Shown: positions 1 through 9,023 of the stretch, in pieces
Position numbering within the stretch: position 1 is the first letter of the stretch
How the letters are laid out: the number at the start of each line of letters is the position of its first letter
From: Pirellula sp.
Lineage (GTDB): Bacteria; Planctomycetota; Planctomycetia; Pirellulales; Pirellulaceae
Length of the DNA stretch: 58,978 nucleotides
Direction of reading: 5' to 3'
NCBI GenBank assembly: GCA_021300015.1
Contig: JAJTFB010000052.1
Span: forward strand, 1 to 58,978
Made by a program: the position numbers and the translations under genes
The notes under the pieces: model-generated
The model's database searches: none
What the model was told of the DNA's origin: nothing
What the model saw: the letters and a program-made list of their open reading frames with translations, nothing else

Positions 1-69
1 CCTGCGGTAAGGAGTTAACCCTACGCCGAATTAGCAATCCGGTGCTTTAGACCACTCAGCCACCTCTCC
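1..69 (-). tRNA. tRNA-Ser(GCT), 3' end cut off by window edge
   Basis: On the minus strand the sequence starts GGAGAGGTGG at base 69 and shows a D-arm (GCTGAGTGGTCTAAAGC), then an anticodon stem-loop CCGGA-TTGCTAA-TTCGG with anticodon GCT, which reads serine AGC/AGU codons. After it comes the start of a long variable arm, as expected for a class II tRNA. A full tRNA-Ser is about 90 nt, so the T-arm and acceptor 3' strand lie outside the window. Seen directly; only the extent is incomplete. Confidence 0.93.
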
Positions 70-178
70 TACTTGTCGCTCCAATCGCCTGTTTTTCAAA
101 CGACAATCGAATCCAACTCTTATAGTTTGGCATATTTTTGCCTTTTGGCAAGACGTTTCCAACAGTTGCCTTTTCCGG

Positions 179-1258
179 CTAGCCCCCTGAGTTTTTCGGC
201 TCGGCAGATTCTCCAACCGAGCCTCGATCGGGATACAACGCCACGACGTTTGCTAGCAAAATCAGAACCCCGCCACTGAGCAATCCCCAAGTGACCTGCT
301 CATTTGCGTACTCGATCCCAGAGGCTAACGAGAGCATGCCCGGCAGAAAAAGTGCCCAGGTCGATGCAAAAACTGGCTCCAAACTGTAGATCACCGCCGC
401 TTGTGCAGCCGTGATCGCGGGCTGGAATTTGTTCATCCACCCAAAGGCTAGAAGCGAACAGAGTATGGCTAACGCAAACAGCGCAAGCAAAAAAATCGGA
501 CGCATCGATAGCTGCACCCAATCGAAAAACGCCATGTCCGCCACCCCAGTCTGCGCTTTGAGCGATGTCCCCAAAATCAAACCCACCGTGATCCAACCCA
601 AAACCGAAGCGGTCAAAAACATGCTCGGCGTGACGGCCACCGAATCGATCTTCTTGCCGTAATGATCCAAAAACAAAACCTGGAATGCAAAAAACACCGA
701 GCCCAATGTCGTCAGCGTATCGCCGAGCGTCCAACGATCCGACGCGTCTGGTGCCAATCCAAATCCGCTCGGAGTTCGGACCACGAGTCCCGTGAGGATC
801 ACCACCCCAAGAACGGCCAAGGCGATCCCGAGTACCATCCACTTGCTGGGGTACTTGCGAAAAATCCACGCTCCAAACAAGGGAGTGAACACGGCCGTCA
901 AGCTCGTTAAAAACCCGCTGCGGGATGCAGGGATGCTCGCCAAGCCGATGACTTGAAGGACCAAACCGCAATAAAACATCGCGCCGATGTAGAAACCTGC
1001 TAGCCACTCGCGGGGCTTTGCCCGTCGGACCAACGAGTTCCATACGATGCACATAATGACCAACGCCAAAGTAAACCGCGTCGCGATCATCCACGCAGAA
1101 ACCAAGACGCGAAAAACGGTGCTTTCATGATGAAGCGGAACACCGAAGTGAACGTCGCTCATCTCATTGAGCACCTTGACGAGCGGAAAAGAAAACCCCC
1201 ACAAACCATTGACGAGAATCAAGGCGATGACAGGAACCCATGGAAACGATTTTGGCAT
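179..1258 (-). CDS. EamA/DMT-family transporter
   Basis: A 359-residue polytopic membrane protein with the two-fold repeated EamA architecture of drug/metabolite permeases. The first half opens with a hydrophobic helix containing NGLWGFSFPLVK, typical of EamA repeat 1, and includes PASRSGFLTSLTAVFTPLFG. The second repeat starts near residue 185 (TTLGSVFFAFQVLFLDHYGK) and ends with SLEPVFASTWALFLPG. A polar insertion (about residues 32-46) after helix 1 is longer than in most members. The ATG at 1258 follows GAGGAAG on the minus strand, at a somewhat long spacing. It is transcribed toward the tRNA gene. Substrate cannot be read from sequence; members export amino acids, nucleosides or other metabolites. 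Confidence 0.85.
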   Translation of the reverse strand: MPKSFPWVPVIALILVNGLWGFSFPLVKVLNEMSDVHFGVPLHHESTVFRVLVSAWMIATRFTLALVIMCIVWNSLVRRAKPREWLAGFYIGAMFYCGLVLQVIGLASIPASRSGFLTSLTAVFTPLFGAWIFRKYPSKWMVLGIALAVLGVVILTGLVVRTPSGFGLAPDASDRWTLGDTLTTLGSVFFAFQVLFLDHYGKKIDSVAVTPSMFLTASVLGWITVGLILGTSLKAQTGVADMAFFDWVQLSMRPIFLLALFALAILCSLLAFGWMNKFQPAITAAQAAVIYSLEPVFASTWALFLPGMLSLASGIEYANEQVTWGLLSGGVLILLANVVALYPDRGSVGESAEPKNSGG

Positions 1259-1314
1259 ACCGATGCGATCTTCCTCATTCTCGGACGCTTGAGTCTTGGA
1301 AACATCCGAAGGAT

Positions 1315-2169
1315 CTAGCCTAGCCCGGGTTTACTAGCTAACACGGATTTACTAGCTAACCCTGCGCAACGGACCATCGTGTCCATGCTCGCGCGAAGGA
1401 TCGTATCGACTCCAGGGGAATAATCGAAGACCTCGACACTGACCCAACCGGAGTACCCAATGTCATGCAAGGCTTGGAATATCGGGGCTTGGTCGACATC
1501 CCCCATGCCGGGCCCGAGCTTGTTCGGGTCGTTGGCATGGAAGTGGATCACCCAATCGGCATTCTCGCGTACGATCTGCTCGATGGCTGGGCCCTCGCTG
1601 CTCATGGCTTTGACATCGAGATGCAAGCGCACCTGGGGGCTTGCGATCCTGTCGATCATCGTGCGGGCTTGGGATGCATGATTGAGGAAATTGCCTTCCT
1701 GAGGCCCAAGCGGCTCGATGGCCAGTCGGACGCCCGCAGCGCTGAGCTCGGCGGTAAGCCCGCCGATCAGATCGACGGCATTGGACATGGCTTGATCGTG
1801 CGTCATCGGGGGGACAAAGTTCCTTTGCATCGGCGAGCCGAGCACCATCAAATCCCCTCCGAGATCCGAACAGAGCTCGATCAGGCTTTTGAAGTAATCG
1901 GCCGTCTGGCTTCGGATCGACGCATCGTCGGTCGTTAGGTGAAAACCATCGGTCTTGGCCAAGAGCCAATGCAGGCCAATGATTTTGAGCCCCAGATCTT
2001 CGACCATCGACCGATACTCTCGGCGGGTCGTTGAGGAAATTTTTCGGCAATCGAGTCCTAAGGTAAACGGTGCGACCTCCACACCGCTGTACCCGAGCGT
2101 CTTGGCAAGCGCCAGTCCATCTCGATGCGAGGTTCCTTCAAAGGTCTCGTTGCAAATTGCGTACTTCAT
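1315..2169 (-). CDS. Sugar phosphate isomerase/epimerase-like TIM barrel
   Basis: A 284-residue protein of the xylose isomerase-like/AP endonuclease 2 TIM-barrel superfamily. Visible features are the N-terminal strand MKYAICNETFEG, GYSGVEVAPFTLG, GLHWLLAKTDGFHLTT, the metal-site region LAIEPLGPQEGNFLNH, LHLDVKAMSSEG, HFHANDPNKLGPGMGD and a final GWVSVEVFDYSPG. The Glu/Asp/His residues in these blocks fit a divalent-metal site. Such proteins isomerise or epimerise ketoses or inositol derivatives; the substrate is not deducible. I chose the ATG at 2169 because the 31 in-frame residues upstream are basic and unlike the family N terminus. The C terminus carries a short duplicated stretch (ASKSVLASKPGLG) from a local DNA repeat. 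Confidence 0.85.
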   Translation of the reverse strand: MKYAICNETFEGTSHRDGLALAKTLGYSGVEVAPFTLGLDCRKISSTTRREYRSMVEDLGLKIIGLHWLLAKTDGFHLTTDDASIRSQTADYFKSLIELCSDLGGDLMVLGSPMQRNFVPPMTHDQAMSNAVDLIGGLTAELSAAGVRLAIEPLGPQEGNFLNHASQARTMIDRIASPQVRLHLDVKAMSSEGPAIEQIVRENADWVIHFHANDPNKLGPGMGDVDQAPIFQALHDIGYSGWVSVEVFDYSPGVDTILRASMDTMVRCAGLASKSVLASKPGLG

Positions 2170-2455
2170 TGGGAGGTTGCTCCGGTATTTTGCGGCGTGG
2201 ATTTTGCGGCGTGGGGGACCTTGCGGGATTTTAGCCCTCTTGCCCGGTAGGTTGGACCCCAAAACAGGAAATGGAATGGGGAAAGGGACTCGGAGAGACG
2301 GGTGATTTACTTTGGATGCGCGAAGAATTAGGATACTCGGTGAAATAGGATGCGGCGGGACTTTGTTGCCTCGATCCTATTCAGGACTATCCTACTCAGG
2401 GCTTTCCTCCCTCGCGATCCATTCGATCCATCCCTCCCAACCAAAGCGACTTGCC

Positions 2456-4765
2456 ATGCAATCGACTTCGTTCCGTCCAGGTCACACGGCACCCCGAATC
2501 CTAAGACTCCTTGGTCTGGCTCTGCTCACAGCGAGCGGAATGGTGCAAGTTTTTTCTGCTGATGCTTGTGGGGCGGACCCGGCAGCAGGTTCCAACGCCG
2601 GTCCGATCGCACCGAAGAAGATCGTCTTTATCGCCGGGGGGCGAAGCCATGACTTTGGCTCCCACGAGCATTATGCCGGCTGCCGGATCCTTGCCGATAC
2701 GGTCAAGAAGACGGTGCCTGAGGCCGAAGTCGAGATACTTCGCAACGGTTGGCCCGCCGACGATAGTGCGTTGGATACCGCCGATGCGATTGTGATTTAC
2801 TCCGACGGCGGGGGCGGCCATCCATCGCTGCCTCATTTGGCGAGGATCGACAAGCAGACCTCAAGAGGGGCCGGTCTGGTATGCATCCATTATGCGGTCG
2901 AGGTCCCCAAGGACCGTGGCGGTCCAGAGTTCTTGAAGTGGCTCGGTGGTTATTTCGAGACGAACTGGTCGGTCAATCCGCATTGGACCGCCAAGTTCGA
3001 CAAGCTACCCGAGCATCCGATCACCCGAGGGGTCAAGCCATTTGAAACGCGCGACGAATGGTACTTTCACATGCGTTTCCGTGAGAATCTCCAAGGAGTC
3101 ACGCCGATCCTCTCGGCGATCGCTCCCGAGAGCACCATGGACCGGCCCGATGGAGCCCATAGCGGCAACCCGGACGTGCGCCGTGCGGTGGCCAAGAAAG
3201 AGCCTCAGCATGTGGCTTGGGCCAGCGAGAACCCCAATGGCAGCCGTGGGTTCGGCTACACCGGCGGCCATTTCCACTGGAATTGGGGACGGACCGAACC
3301 GACTCGATTGGTTTCCAATGCGATTCTCTGGGCGGCGCATATCGATGTGCCCGCCGAAGGATCGATCATCGAAAATCGATCGGCCACCGAGTTGGTCAAA
3401 GACCAAGACGAACCCGTACCGGGGAACTTCAACCCGGCCGGCATCGCCAAAGAATTTGGAATCCCGATCGGCGAGAAATCCAGTGCAACCCCCAAGTCCA
3501 AGGGTCGCTTGCTCTTTAGCTCTCCGGTGCTGACCTCCAAGACACCGGGTCATCGCGTCGATGCCGATGTGGACGTCCAAGGGGTCAAGAAGCTGTACAT
3601 GGTCGTTTCGGCTGGCGATGATGGATTCGCATGCGATTGGGCCGATTGGGTCGAGCCGTTGCTGATGACCAAGTCGGGTCAGATCTCCCTTCTGGAGAAG
3701 AACTGGGTCTCGGCAAGCAGCGAGTGGGGGGAGGTTCGCAAGAACGCCAATGCGGGTGGAGGAGAGTTGAAGGTTCTCGATAAGGTAGTGCGCGGCATCG
3801 GTACTCATGCCAACAGCACGATCGTATTCGATCTGCCCGAGGACGCCTTAAGGCTCAAGGTAGGTTGTGCTTTGGATCAAGGAGGAGTGACCCAAAATGG
3901 GGGCAGCTCGACGACGGCCCAATTTTACATCGCCGCCGAGGGACTGCCGCCCGGAGTCGGGGCCAGTCAGACACCGCTCGAGGAGCGAGCCCCGGAGAAT
4001 GCCGTATCGGGACTGACGGTTGCCGATGGAGTGCAAGCGACACTGGCAGCCTCGGAGCCCATGCTCAAGAGTTTGACCAATCTCGACATCGATCATCGCG
4101 GTCGTGTGTGGGTATGCGAGGTGGTCAATTATCGCCGCAACAATGGGCAGCGGCCCGAGGGGGACCGGATCTTGATCCTCGAGGACACCGACGAGGATGG
4201 GGTGATGGACAAGACCAAGGTCTTCTACCAGGGGCGAGACATCGACTCGGCGTTGGGAATTTGCGTGTTGGGCAACCGCGTCTTGGTCAGCGCAGCACCT
4301 TATGTTTTCGAATTCATCGACAACGATGGCGACGACGTTCCCGACAGCAAGCGAGCGATCTTGACCAACACCGGAGATCCCCAGCACGACCACTCGGTCC
4401 ATTCGTTTGTATTTGGACCTGACGGCAAGTTGTATTTCAACTTTGGAAACACAGGGCATCGCCTGTGCGATAGCGAAGGCAAACCGATTTTGGACCGATG
4501 GAACCGGCCGATCGATGATTCAGGCAAGCCTTATCGCCAGGGGATGGTCTTTCGCTGCAACGAGGACTTGAGCGACATGGAGGTTCTAGGCCACAATTTC
4601 CGCAACAATTACGAGGCAGCGGTCGATTCGTTCGGGACCCTCTGGCAATCGGACAACGACGACGACGGCAACCGAGCCACTCGCATCAATTATGTGATGG
4701 AGTTTGGGAACTACGGATATGTCGACGAGATCACGGGAGCCGGTTGGCAAAGCGAGCGGTCGTGA
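2456..4765 (+). CDS. ThuA-NPCBM-PVC-type dehydrogenase, 5' part of broken gene
   Basis: First 769 codons of a large secreted protein. After a signal peptide (MQSTSF..., hydrophobic core near residues 18-30) comes a ThuA-like glutamine-amidotransferase-fold domain (about 52-300; KIVFIAGGRSHD, GLVCIHYAVE, GYTGGHFHWNWG). An NPCBM-like galactose-binding domain follows (about 350-490; VQGVKKLYMVVSAGDDGFACDWADW), then the N-terminal half of the planctomycete membrane-bound dehydrogenase beta-propeller (about 517-769; RVWVCEVVNYRRN, ILEDTDEDGVMDK, HDHSVHSFVFGPDGKLYFNFG). The reading frame is conserved as far as NYGYVDEITGAGWQSER and then stops after one more codon. The matching downstream half lies in another frame (see next entry). 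Start ATG 2456 was preferred over upstream in-frame codons because it gives a signal peptide. Presumed periplasmic role in sugar oxidation; inference from family. Confidence 0.85.
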   Translation: MQSTSFRPGHTAPRILRLLGLALLTASGMVQVFSADACGADPAAGSNAGPIAPKKIVFIAGGRSHDFGSHEHYAGCRILADTVKKTVPEAEVEILRNGWPADDSALDTADAIVIYSDGGGGHPSLPHLARIDKQTSRGAGLVCIHYAVEVPKDRGGPEFLKWLGGYFETNWSVNPHWTAKFDKLPEHPITRGVKPFETRDEWYFHMRFRENLQGVTPILSAIAPESTMDRPDGAHSGNPDVRRAVAKKEPQHVAWASENPNGSRGFGYTGGHFHWNWGRTEPTRLVSNAILWAAHIDVPAEGSIIENRSATELVKDQDEPVPGNFNPAGIAKEFGIPIGEKSSATPKSKGRLLFSSPVLTSKTPGHRVDADVDVQGVKKLYMVVSAGDDGFACDWADWVEPLLMTKSGQISLLEKNWVSASSEWGEVRKNANAGGGELKVLDKVVRGIGTHANSTIVFDLPEDALRLKVGCALDQGGVTQNGGSSTTAQFYIAAEGLPPGVGASQTPLEERAPENAVSGLTVADGVQATLAASEPMLKSLTNLDIDHRGRVWVCEVVNYRRNNGQRPEGDRILILEDTDEDGVMDKTKVFYQGRDIDSALGICVLGNRVLVSAAPYVFEFIDNDGDDVPDSKRAILTNTGDPQHDHSVHSFVFGPDGKLYFNFGNTGHRLCDSEGKPILDRWNRPIDDSGKPYRQGMVFRCNEDLSDMEVLGHNFRNNYEAAVDSFGTLWQSDNDDDGNRATRINYVMEFGNYGYVDEITGAGWQSERS

Positions 4766-6723
4766 GGGCTTATGTCACGGCAGCCCAAGGGGCAGGCTAC
4801 TCGGCAAAAATTGAAAATCTCGCTGTAGGCGAAATCGACAAATGGTTTCGGCCTGCCGATGTGGCCACTGCGCCCGACGGATCGATGTTTGTGACCGACT
4901 GGTACGACCCAGGGGTCGGGGGCCACAACATGCAGGATCTCGAACGTGGACGATTGTTCCGGTTGGCTCCCGAGGGGAGCAAGTACACGGTTCCTAAGTA
5001 CGATTTGAGCACGGCTTCCGGGGCGGTTGCGGCGTTGAAAAACCCATGCAACTCGGTTCGCTATATGGCCTATCAGGCTCTGCTGAAGATGGGCAAGAGC
5101 GCCCAAGGTGAGTTGCTGGCACTGTCGAAGGATCCGAATCCGAGGATGCGGGCTCGATCGCTTTGGTTGCTTGCACGGATCGACAGTGCGCAGGCGGCGT
5201 TGGGGATAGCGGCCGGGGATAGCGATCCGAATGTTCGGACCGTCGGGATACGATTAGCGCGTCGGGCTGGAATGGCGACGAAGGACTATCTGCCTGGGTT
5301 CCTCAAGGATCCCTCGGTGGTGGTCTTGCGCGAGGCTGCATTGGCACTGCGGGAGGATCGTTCCGAGCAGATGCCCGGGTACTGGGCGGAGCTAGCGAGT
5401 CGATTCGATGGAGAGGATCGATGGTACTTGGAAGCGCTCGGAATCGGCGCGATGGACCGTTGGAGCGATTGCTTGACGGCTTATGCAGGTCTTCCCAAGG
5501 ACCGGATCGTCCCGGATGCGGCGCGGTTGATCGCTTGGCGGGGTCGCGGGTCGGTCGCATCCTCGATGCTAGGGCCTTGGCTCGGAGCCGAAGGGGTCGG
5601 AGCCCAAGAGCGTCAAGCATTGCTTCGCGCGACGGATTTCCTCAGCGGTGAAGACCGTCAGCGGGCGCTGCGGGGATTGCTAGAGAACAAGGATTCCGCG
5701 TTGGTCATCGAAGGGTTGATGCGGATCGATGGCATCGATGTCAACGAGGATCCTCGTTTGGCGGAGCTTGTCCGAGAACGCGTCAAGAAGCTCGGCTCGG
5801 ATCCCTCGCAACTGAAGTTGATCCAGAGGACGAAGATCCGCGGGATGGGAGAGCATCTGCTCGAACTCGCGACAGCTTGGGGGGCTTCGACCCAAGCCTT
5901 GCAAGCGATGGATTTGGCGTTGGAGACCGGCGCAAGCGAGTTGCTTGGCAAGGAGCTCATGGTCCAAGATCCCAGCGAGCGCGCCGTGGCCTTGTCGAAG
6001 GCGCTAGCTTTGAGCAATCGCAAGGAAGCGATCGAGCTTCAGAAAAAGCTCTTGGAGAGCGACAAGGTCGCCAAGAGTGTACGGGTCGAATCGGCGGTGG
6101 GATTAGGTCGCAACAAATCGCATCATGCCTATCTGATGGATTTGGCCAAAGCGGACCGGTTGCCCGGCGAGAGCAAGTCCTTGTTGGGTCCGACGTTGCG
6201 GGCATCGGACAACACGCAGATCCAGCAAGCGGCCGAGCAGTTGTTTCCAATGGTCAAGACATCCCAGAAGCCACTGCCACCGCTTGAGGAGCTCGTCAAG
6301 AAGCGAGGCAATGCGGGCAATGGCAAGAGCGTCTATTTCGCTGCTGCGACATGTTCGCAGTGCCATATGGTCGGGACCGAGGGTAAGAACGTCGGCCCGA
6401 GTTTGACAGAGATTGGCAACAAGCTCACGCGCGAGGCGATGTATGTATCTATTTTGGCGCCGAGTGCCGGGATCAGCCACAACTATGAGGCTTATACTGC
6501 CCGGACCGAGGATGGCGAAGTCATCACCGGGTTATTGGTATCGAAGACCGCCCAGGGGGTGGTGATCAAGGACTCCAAGGGGATCGAGCGCACGATCGCT
6601 GCGGGGGATTTAGCAGAGATTCAAAAGCAGGAGAAATCGCTCATGCCGGAGAATCTTCAGGAGTTGATCAACGAGCAGGAGTTGGTCGATATCGTGGAGT
6701 ATTTGATGACGCTGCGCAAGTAG
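4744..6723 (+). CDS. PVC-type dehydrogenase/HEAT/cytochrome c, 3' part of broken gene
   Basis: Second half of the gene above, in a different frame. It resumes at VVRAYVTAAQGAGYS (base 4759) and continues through WFRPADVATAPDGSMFVTDWYDPGVGG, the end of the beta-propeller. An alpha-helical HEAT-like region follows (about 5020-6240). The C-terminal haem-binding domain has the CSQCH haem c motif at 6352-6366, then KNVGPSLTEIGNKL, GEVITGLLV and the end block KSLMPENLQELI...EYLMTL (TIGR02603-like). Family members normally have about 60 residues between GAGW and VVRAY, carrying the EIPxxHWHxxDPGVVPN and TGAGSPTGI blocks; here only about four remain. The TTG at 4744 is only the first possible codon and has no ribosome binding site, so this half is probably not translated unless the break is a sequence error. 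Confidence 0.85.
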   Translation: MAKRAVVRAYVTAAQGAGYSAKIENLAVGEIDKWFRPADVATAPDGSMFVTDWYDPGVGGHNMQDLERGRLFRLAPEGSKYTVPKYDLSTASGAVAALKNPCNSVRYMAYQALLKMGKSAQGELLALSKDPNPRMRARSLWLLARIDSAQAALGIAAGDSDPNVRTVGIRLARRAGMATKDYLPGFLKDPSVVVLREAALALREDRSEQMPGYWAELASRFDGEDRWYLEALGIGAMDRWSDCLTAYAGLPKDRIVPDAARLIAWRGRGSVASSMLGPWLGAEGVGAQERQALLRATDFLSGEDRQRALRGLLENKDSALVIEGLMRIDGIDVNEDPRLAELVRERVKKLGSDPSQLKLIQRTKIRGMGEHLLELATAWGASTQALQAMDLALETGASELLGKELMVQDPSERAVALSKALALSNRKEAIELQKKLLESDKVAKSVRVESAVGLGRNKSHHAYLMDLAKADRLPGESKSLLGPTLRASDNTQIQQAAEQLFPMVKTSQKPLPPLEELVKKRGNAGNGKSVYFAAATCSQCHMVGTEGKNVGPSLTEIGNKLTREAMYVSILAPSAGISHNYEAYTARTEDGEVITGLLVSKTAQGVVIKDSKGIERTIAAGDLAEIQKQEKSLMPENLQELINEQELVDIVEYLMTLRK

Positions 6724-6762
6724 CGATCTTACTGTTCGTCGTGATCGTACTCGATGGCTGCT

Positions 6763-6788
6763 GGGTAAGCCTACCGTCGGGCTTGCCC
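6763..6788. terminator. Hairpin between convergent genes, possible bidirectional terminator
   Basis: GGGTAAGCC and GGCTTGCCC form a 9-bp stem (one G-T pair) with an 8-nt loop. It sits between the end of the dehydrogenase gene (6723) and the end of the oppositely oriented ABC exporter gene (6879). There is no T-run on either side, so intrinsic termination is not certain. The rest of the 155-bp gap shows nothing else. Confidence 0.3.
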
Positions 6789-6878
6789 GGCGGAGGCCAA
6801 GAAGTACTCGATATCGCAAGGTTTTTCACCGGACGGCTTGCGCAGTTCCGCTTTTAATTCCACGCCAGGTCGGTGGGA

Positions 6879-8807
6879 TTATGCCGCTGAACGTTCGAGC
6901 CGAGCGGAATCGTGTAGGGTTTCGACCAAGACGCCCGATTGCATGCTGTAGACTTCATCGGCCAGGGCGATGAGAGCTTCGCGGTGGGTGATGATCAGGA
7001 TGGTCATTTGCCCTTTCATGGCTTGGAGCGTCTCGCGGATTTGGAGTTCGCTGGCCATATCGATTTGGCTGGTCGATTCATCGAGGATTAGGATTTCGGG
7101 TTTCCGGAGGATCGCTCGTGCCAGGGCGATGCGTTGGCGTTGGCCGCCGCTGAGCTTTTGGCCGGCTTGTCCGACGATCGTCTCGTAGCCTTCGGACAGA
7201 GAGTTCGTGATGAATTCGTGGGCATGTGCCAGACGGGCAGCCAGTTCGACCTCGTCTTTGGTCGCGTTGGGGCTTCCGTATTTGATGTTTTCGAAGACCG
7301 AGCGATTGAACAGTTCGGTGTTTTGGCTCACGAGGGTCATGCGTTGTCGGATATCGCTCAGGGCAAGATCGCGCAGATCGACATCATCGAGTTGGATCGA
7401 GCCGTCGACAGGGTCGTAGTAGCGGCAAAGGAGTTGGATCAGGGTCGATTTTCCGCTGCCGTTAGAGCCTAGTAGGGCCACGGTTTTTCCGAAGGGGATT
7501 TCGAGCGAGACGTTCGAGAGAACCGGCTGGTTGGGGTGGTAGTGGAAGCTAACGTTCTTGAGACTCAGTTGGTGGTGTCGCCCTAGGAGCGTCTTTGGTT
7601 CGGCCGGAACCGGCAGGATCGGTTTGGCGTTGAGGATCCCGTAGAGGAGCTCCGAGGACACCATGCCTTGGTAGATCATCACCGAGACACCGGAGAGTTT
7701 GCGAAGCGGGTCACTCGCACCGATCAGCAGTCCAAAGAAGATCAGCAGGTCGGTCACCGACATGGGCGAATCGCAGACTTTGAGGAAGAACAAGTGGGTT
7801 TGTTTGTTGACGACCAAGTACGCTCCTGCGCAGACGGTGATTGCGACCATGGCCACCCCGATCAACTCGGTGAAGGGTTTTCCAATGCCGGTCCAGAAGA
7901 CCATTTTCAGTTGAACGCGTTTCATCTCGTTGGTGCAAATGCGGAACCGATCGCGTTCGTGGGGTTCCATCGTAAAGGCTTGGACGGTGAAGATATTGCC
8001 GAGGGCTTCGAGGAGTACTTCGTGGAAGCCCGCGTTTCGACCGAGGATACTCGCCGCGGCGCGGCGGATTTTGCGATTGAAGAAGACCACGATCGCCACC
8101 AGAGCCGGAGCCAGAACCAGCGAGAGCAAAAGCAGACGCCAGTTGATCAAGCTTGCCATGATCAGGCACGAGGCGATGCGTAGAGGTTCACGGATCGCAG
8201 CACCGAACAGATGGATCAAGCCGGCGGTCAGTCCGTCGGCTGCGGCGGTGATCGCAGCGAGCAGACCACTGGTCCCGTAGGCTTGATAGGTCTTGCGGTC
8301 CATGGCCAGCGCCGAATCGAAGACCCTCATGCGCAGGTCCCGCACGATGCTCGTCGAGACATGCCCGATGAGCAGATCGTTGGTGAGCATCAGAGCGTGT
8401 TTGATCAGGGTCGAGACCATCAGCAGGCCCATGATCCAGCAGATGGTTTGGAAGGGGTTTCGTGGTAGGAATCGGTCGGCCCAGGCGACGAGTCCAAGTT
8501 TGTAATCACGGGTGCTTAGGGCTTGTTTGGCTTTGCGTTCGATCAGATCGCGATCCTTTTGGGAAAGCGCAGGATTGGGTTGCGCGATTTGCGATTCGAG
8601 GGCTTTGGCTTCGGCATCGGAGGCTTGGGCACCTTTTTCGAGCCAGGACTGGATCGATTCGCCGTTGAGGGTCATTTCGACCACAGGATAAAGCGCACCG
8701 ATGTTTGAGCCCCAGAGAAAGGCGATTCCAACCGAGCAGAGGGTCGCCAAGACCAATGCAGGCGCGTGGTGTAGCGAATCTCGGATCGCGTTCCAAAACG
8801 GTTTCAT
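6879..8807 (-). CDS. ABC exporter, fused membrane and ATPase domains (MsbA-like)
   Basis: A 642-residue half-transporter of the type IV ABC exporter fold. Hydrophobic helices lie near residues 15-35 and 115-390, with a long polar stretch (about 45-105, QASDAEAKALESQIAQPNPA) between helices 1 and 2. The ATPase domain carries Walker A GSNGSGKST (447-455), Q-loop SQNTELF (494-500), signature LSGGQRQR (552-559), Walker B ILILDES (572-578) and the switch His in IITHR. The ATPase is complete. Members flip lipids, drugs or peptides outward as dimers. The substrate is unknown, and no adjacent gene suggests one. No frameshift seen. Confidence 0.9.
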   Translation of the reverse strand: MKPFWNAIRDSLHHAPALVLATLCSVGIAFLWGSNIGALYPVVEMTLNGESIQSWLEKGAQASDAEAKALESQIAQPNPALSQKDRDLIERKAKQALSTRDYKLGLVAWADRFLPRNPFQTICWIMGLLMVSTLIKHALMLTNDLLIGHVSTSIVRDLRMRVFDSALAMDRKTYQAYGTSGLLAAITAAADGLTAGLIHLFGAAIREPLRIASCLIMASLINWRLLLLSLVLAPALVAIVVFFNRKIRRAAASILGRNAGFHEVLLEALGNIFTVQAFTMEPHERDRFRICTNEMKRVQLKMVFWTGIGKPFTELIGVAMVAITVCAGAYLVVNKQTHLFFLKVCDSPMSVTDLLIFFGLLIGASDPLRKLSGVSVMIYQGMVSSELLYGILNAKPILPVPAEPKTLLGRHHQLSLKNVSFHYHPNQPVLSNVSLEIPFGKTVALLGSNGSGKSTLIQLLCRYYDPVDGSIQLDDVDLRDLALSDIRQRMTLVSQNTELFNRSVFENIKYGSPNATKDEVELAARLAHAHEFITNSLSEGYETIVGQAGQKLSGGQRQRIALARAILRKPEILILDESTSQIDMASELQIRETLQAMKGQMTILIITHREALIALADEVYSMQSGVLVETLHDSARLERSAA

Positions 8808-9023
8808 GAAGATCTATGGGTCGTCAGACAAGGAAATGTTTTCGGGTCTCGGGCCCGGCCAGAGCATGTGACCGGGCAGCTTAGCTTGCAGGGTGTCAAA
8901 ATAGGGGATTTGCTGTCAAGACCAACGTGGAACTACAAAGCAGCTACAATGCTGGCATTGACGATTAGGGATAGAAAGATTGGGTACAGCAAGATTTGTT
9001 AGAGCGGGATCGAAGTCCAGAGC

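Noticed and set aside
2312..2455. Earlier start for the ThuA-domain protein
   Set aside because: The extra 48 residues are encoded by an imperfect local repeat and would bury the signal peptide that begins at 2456.
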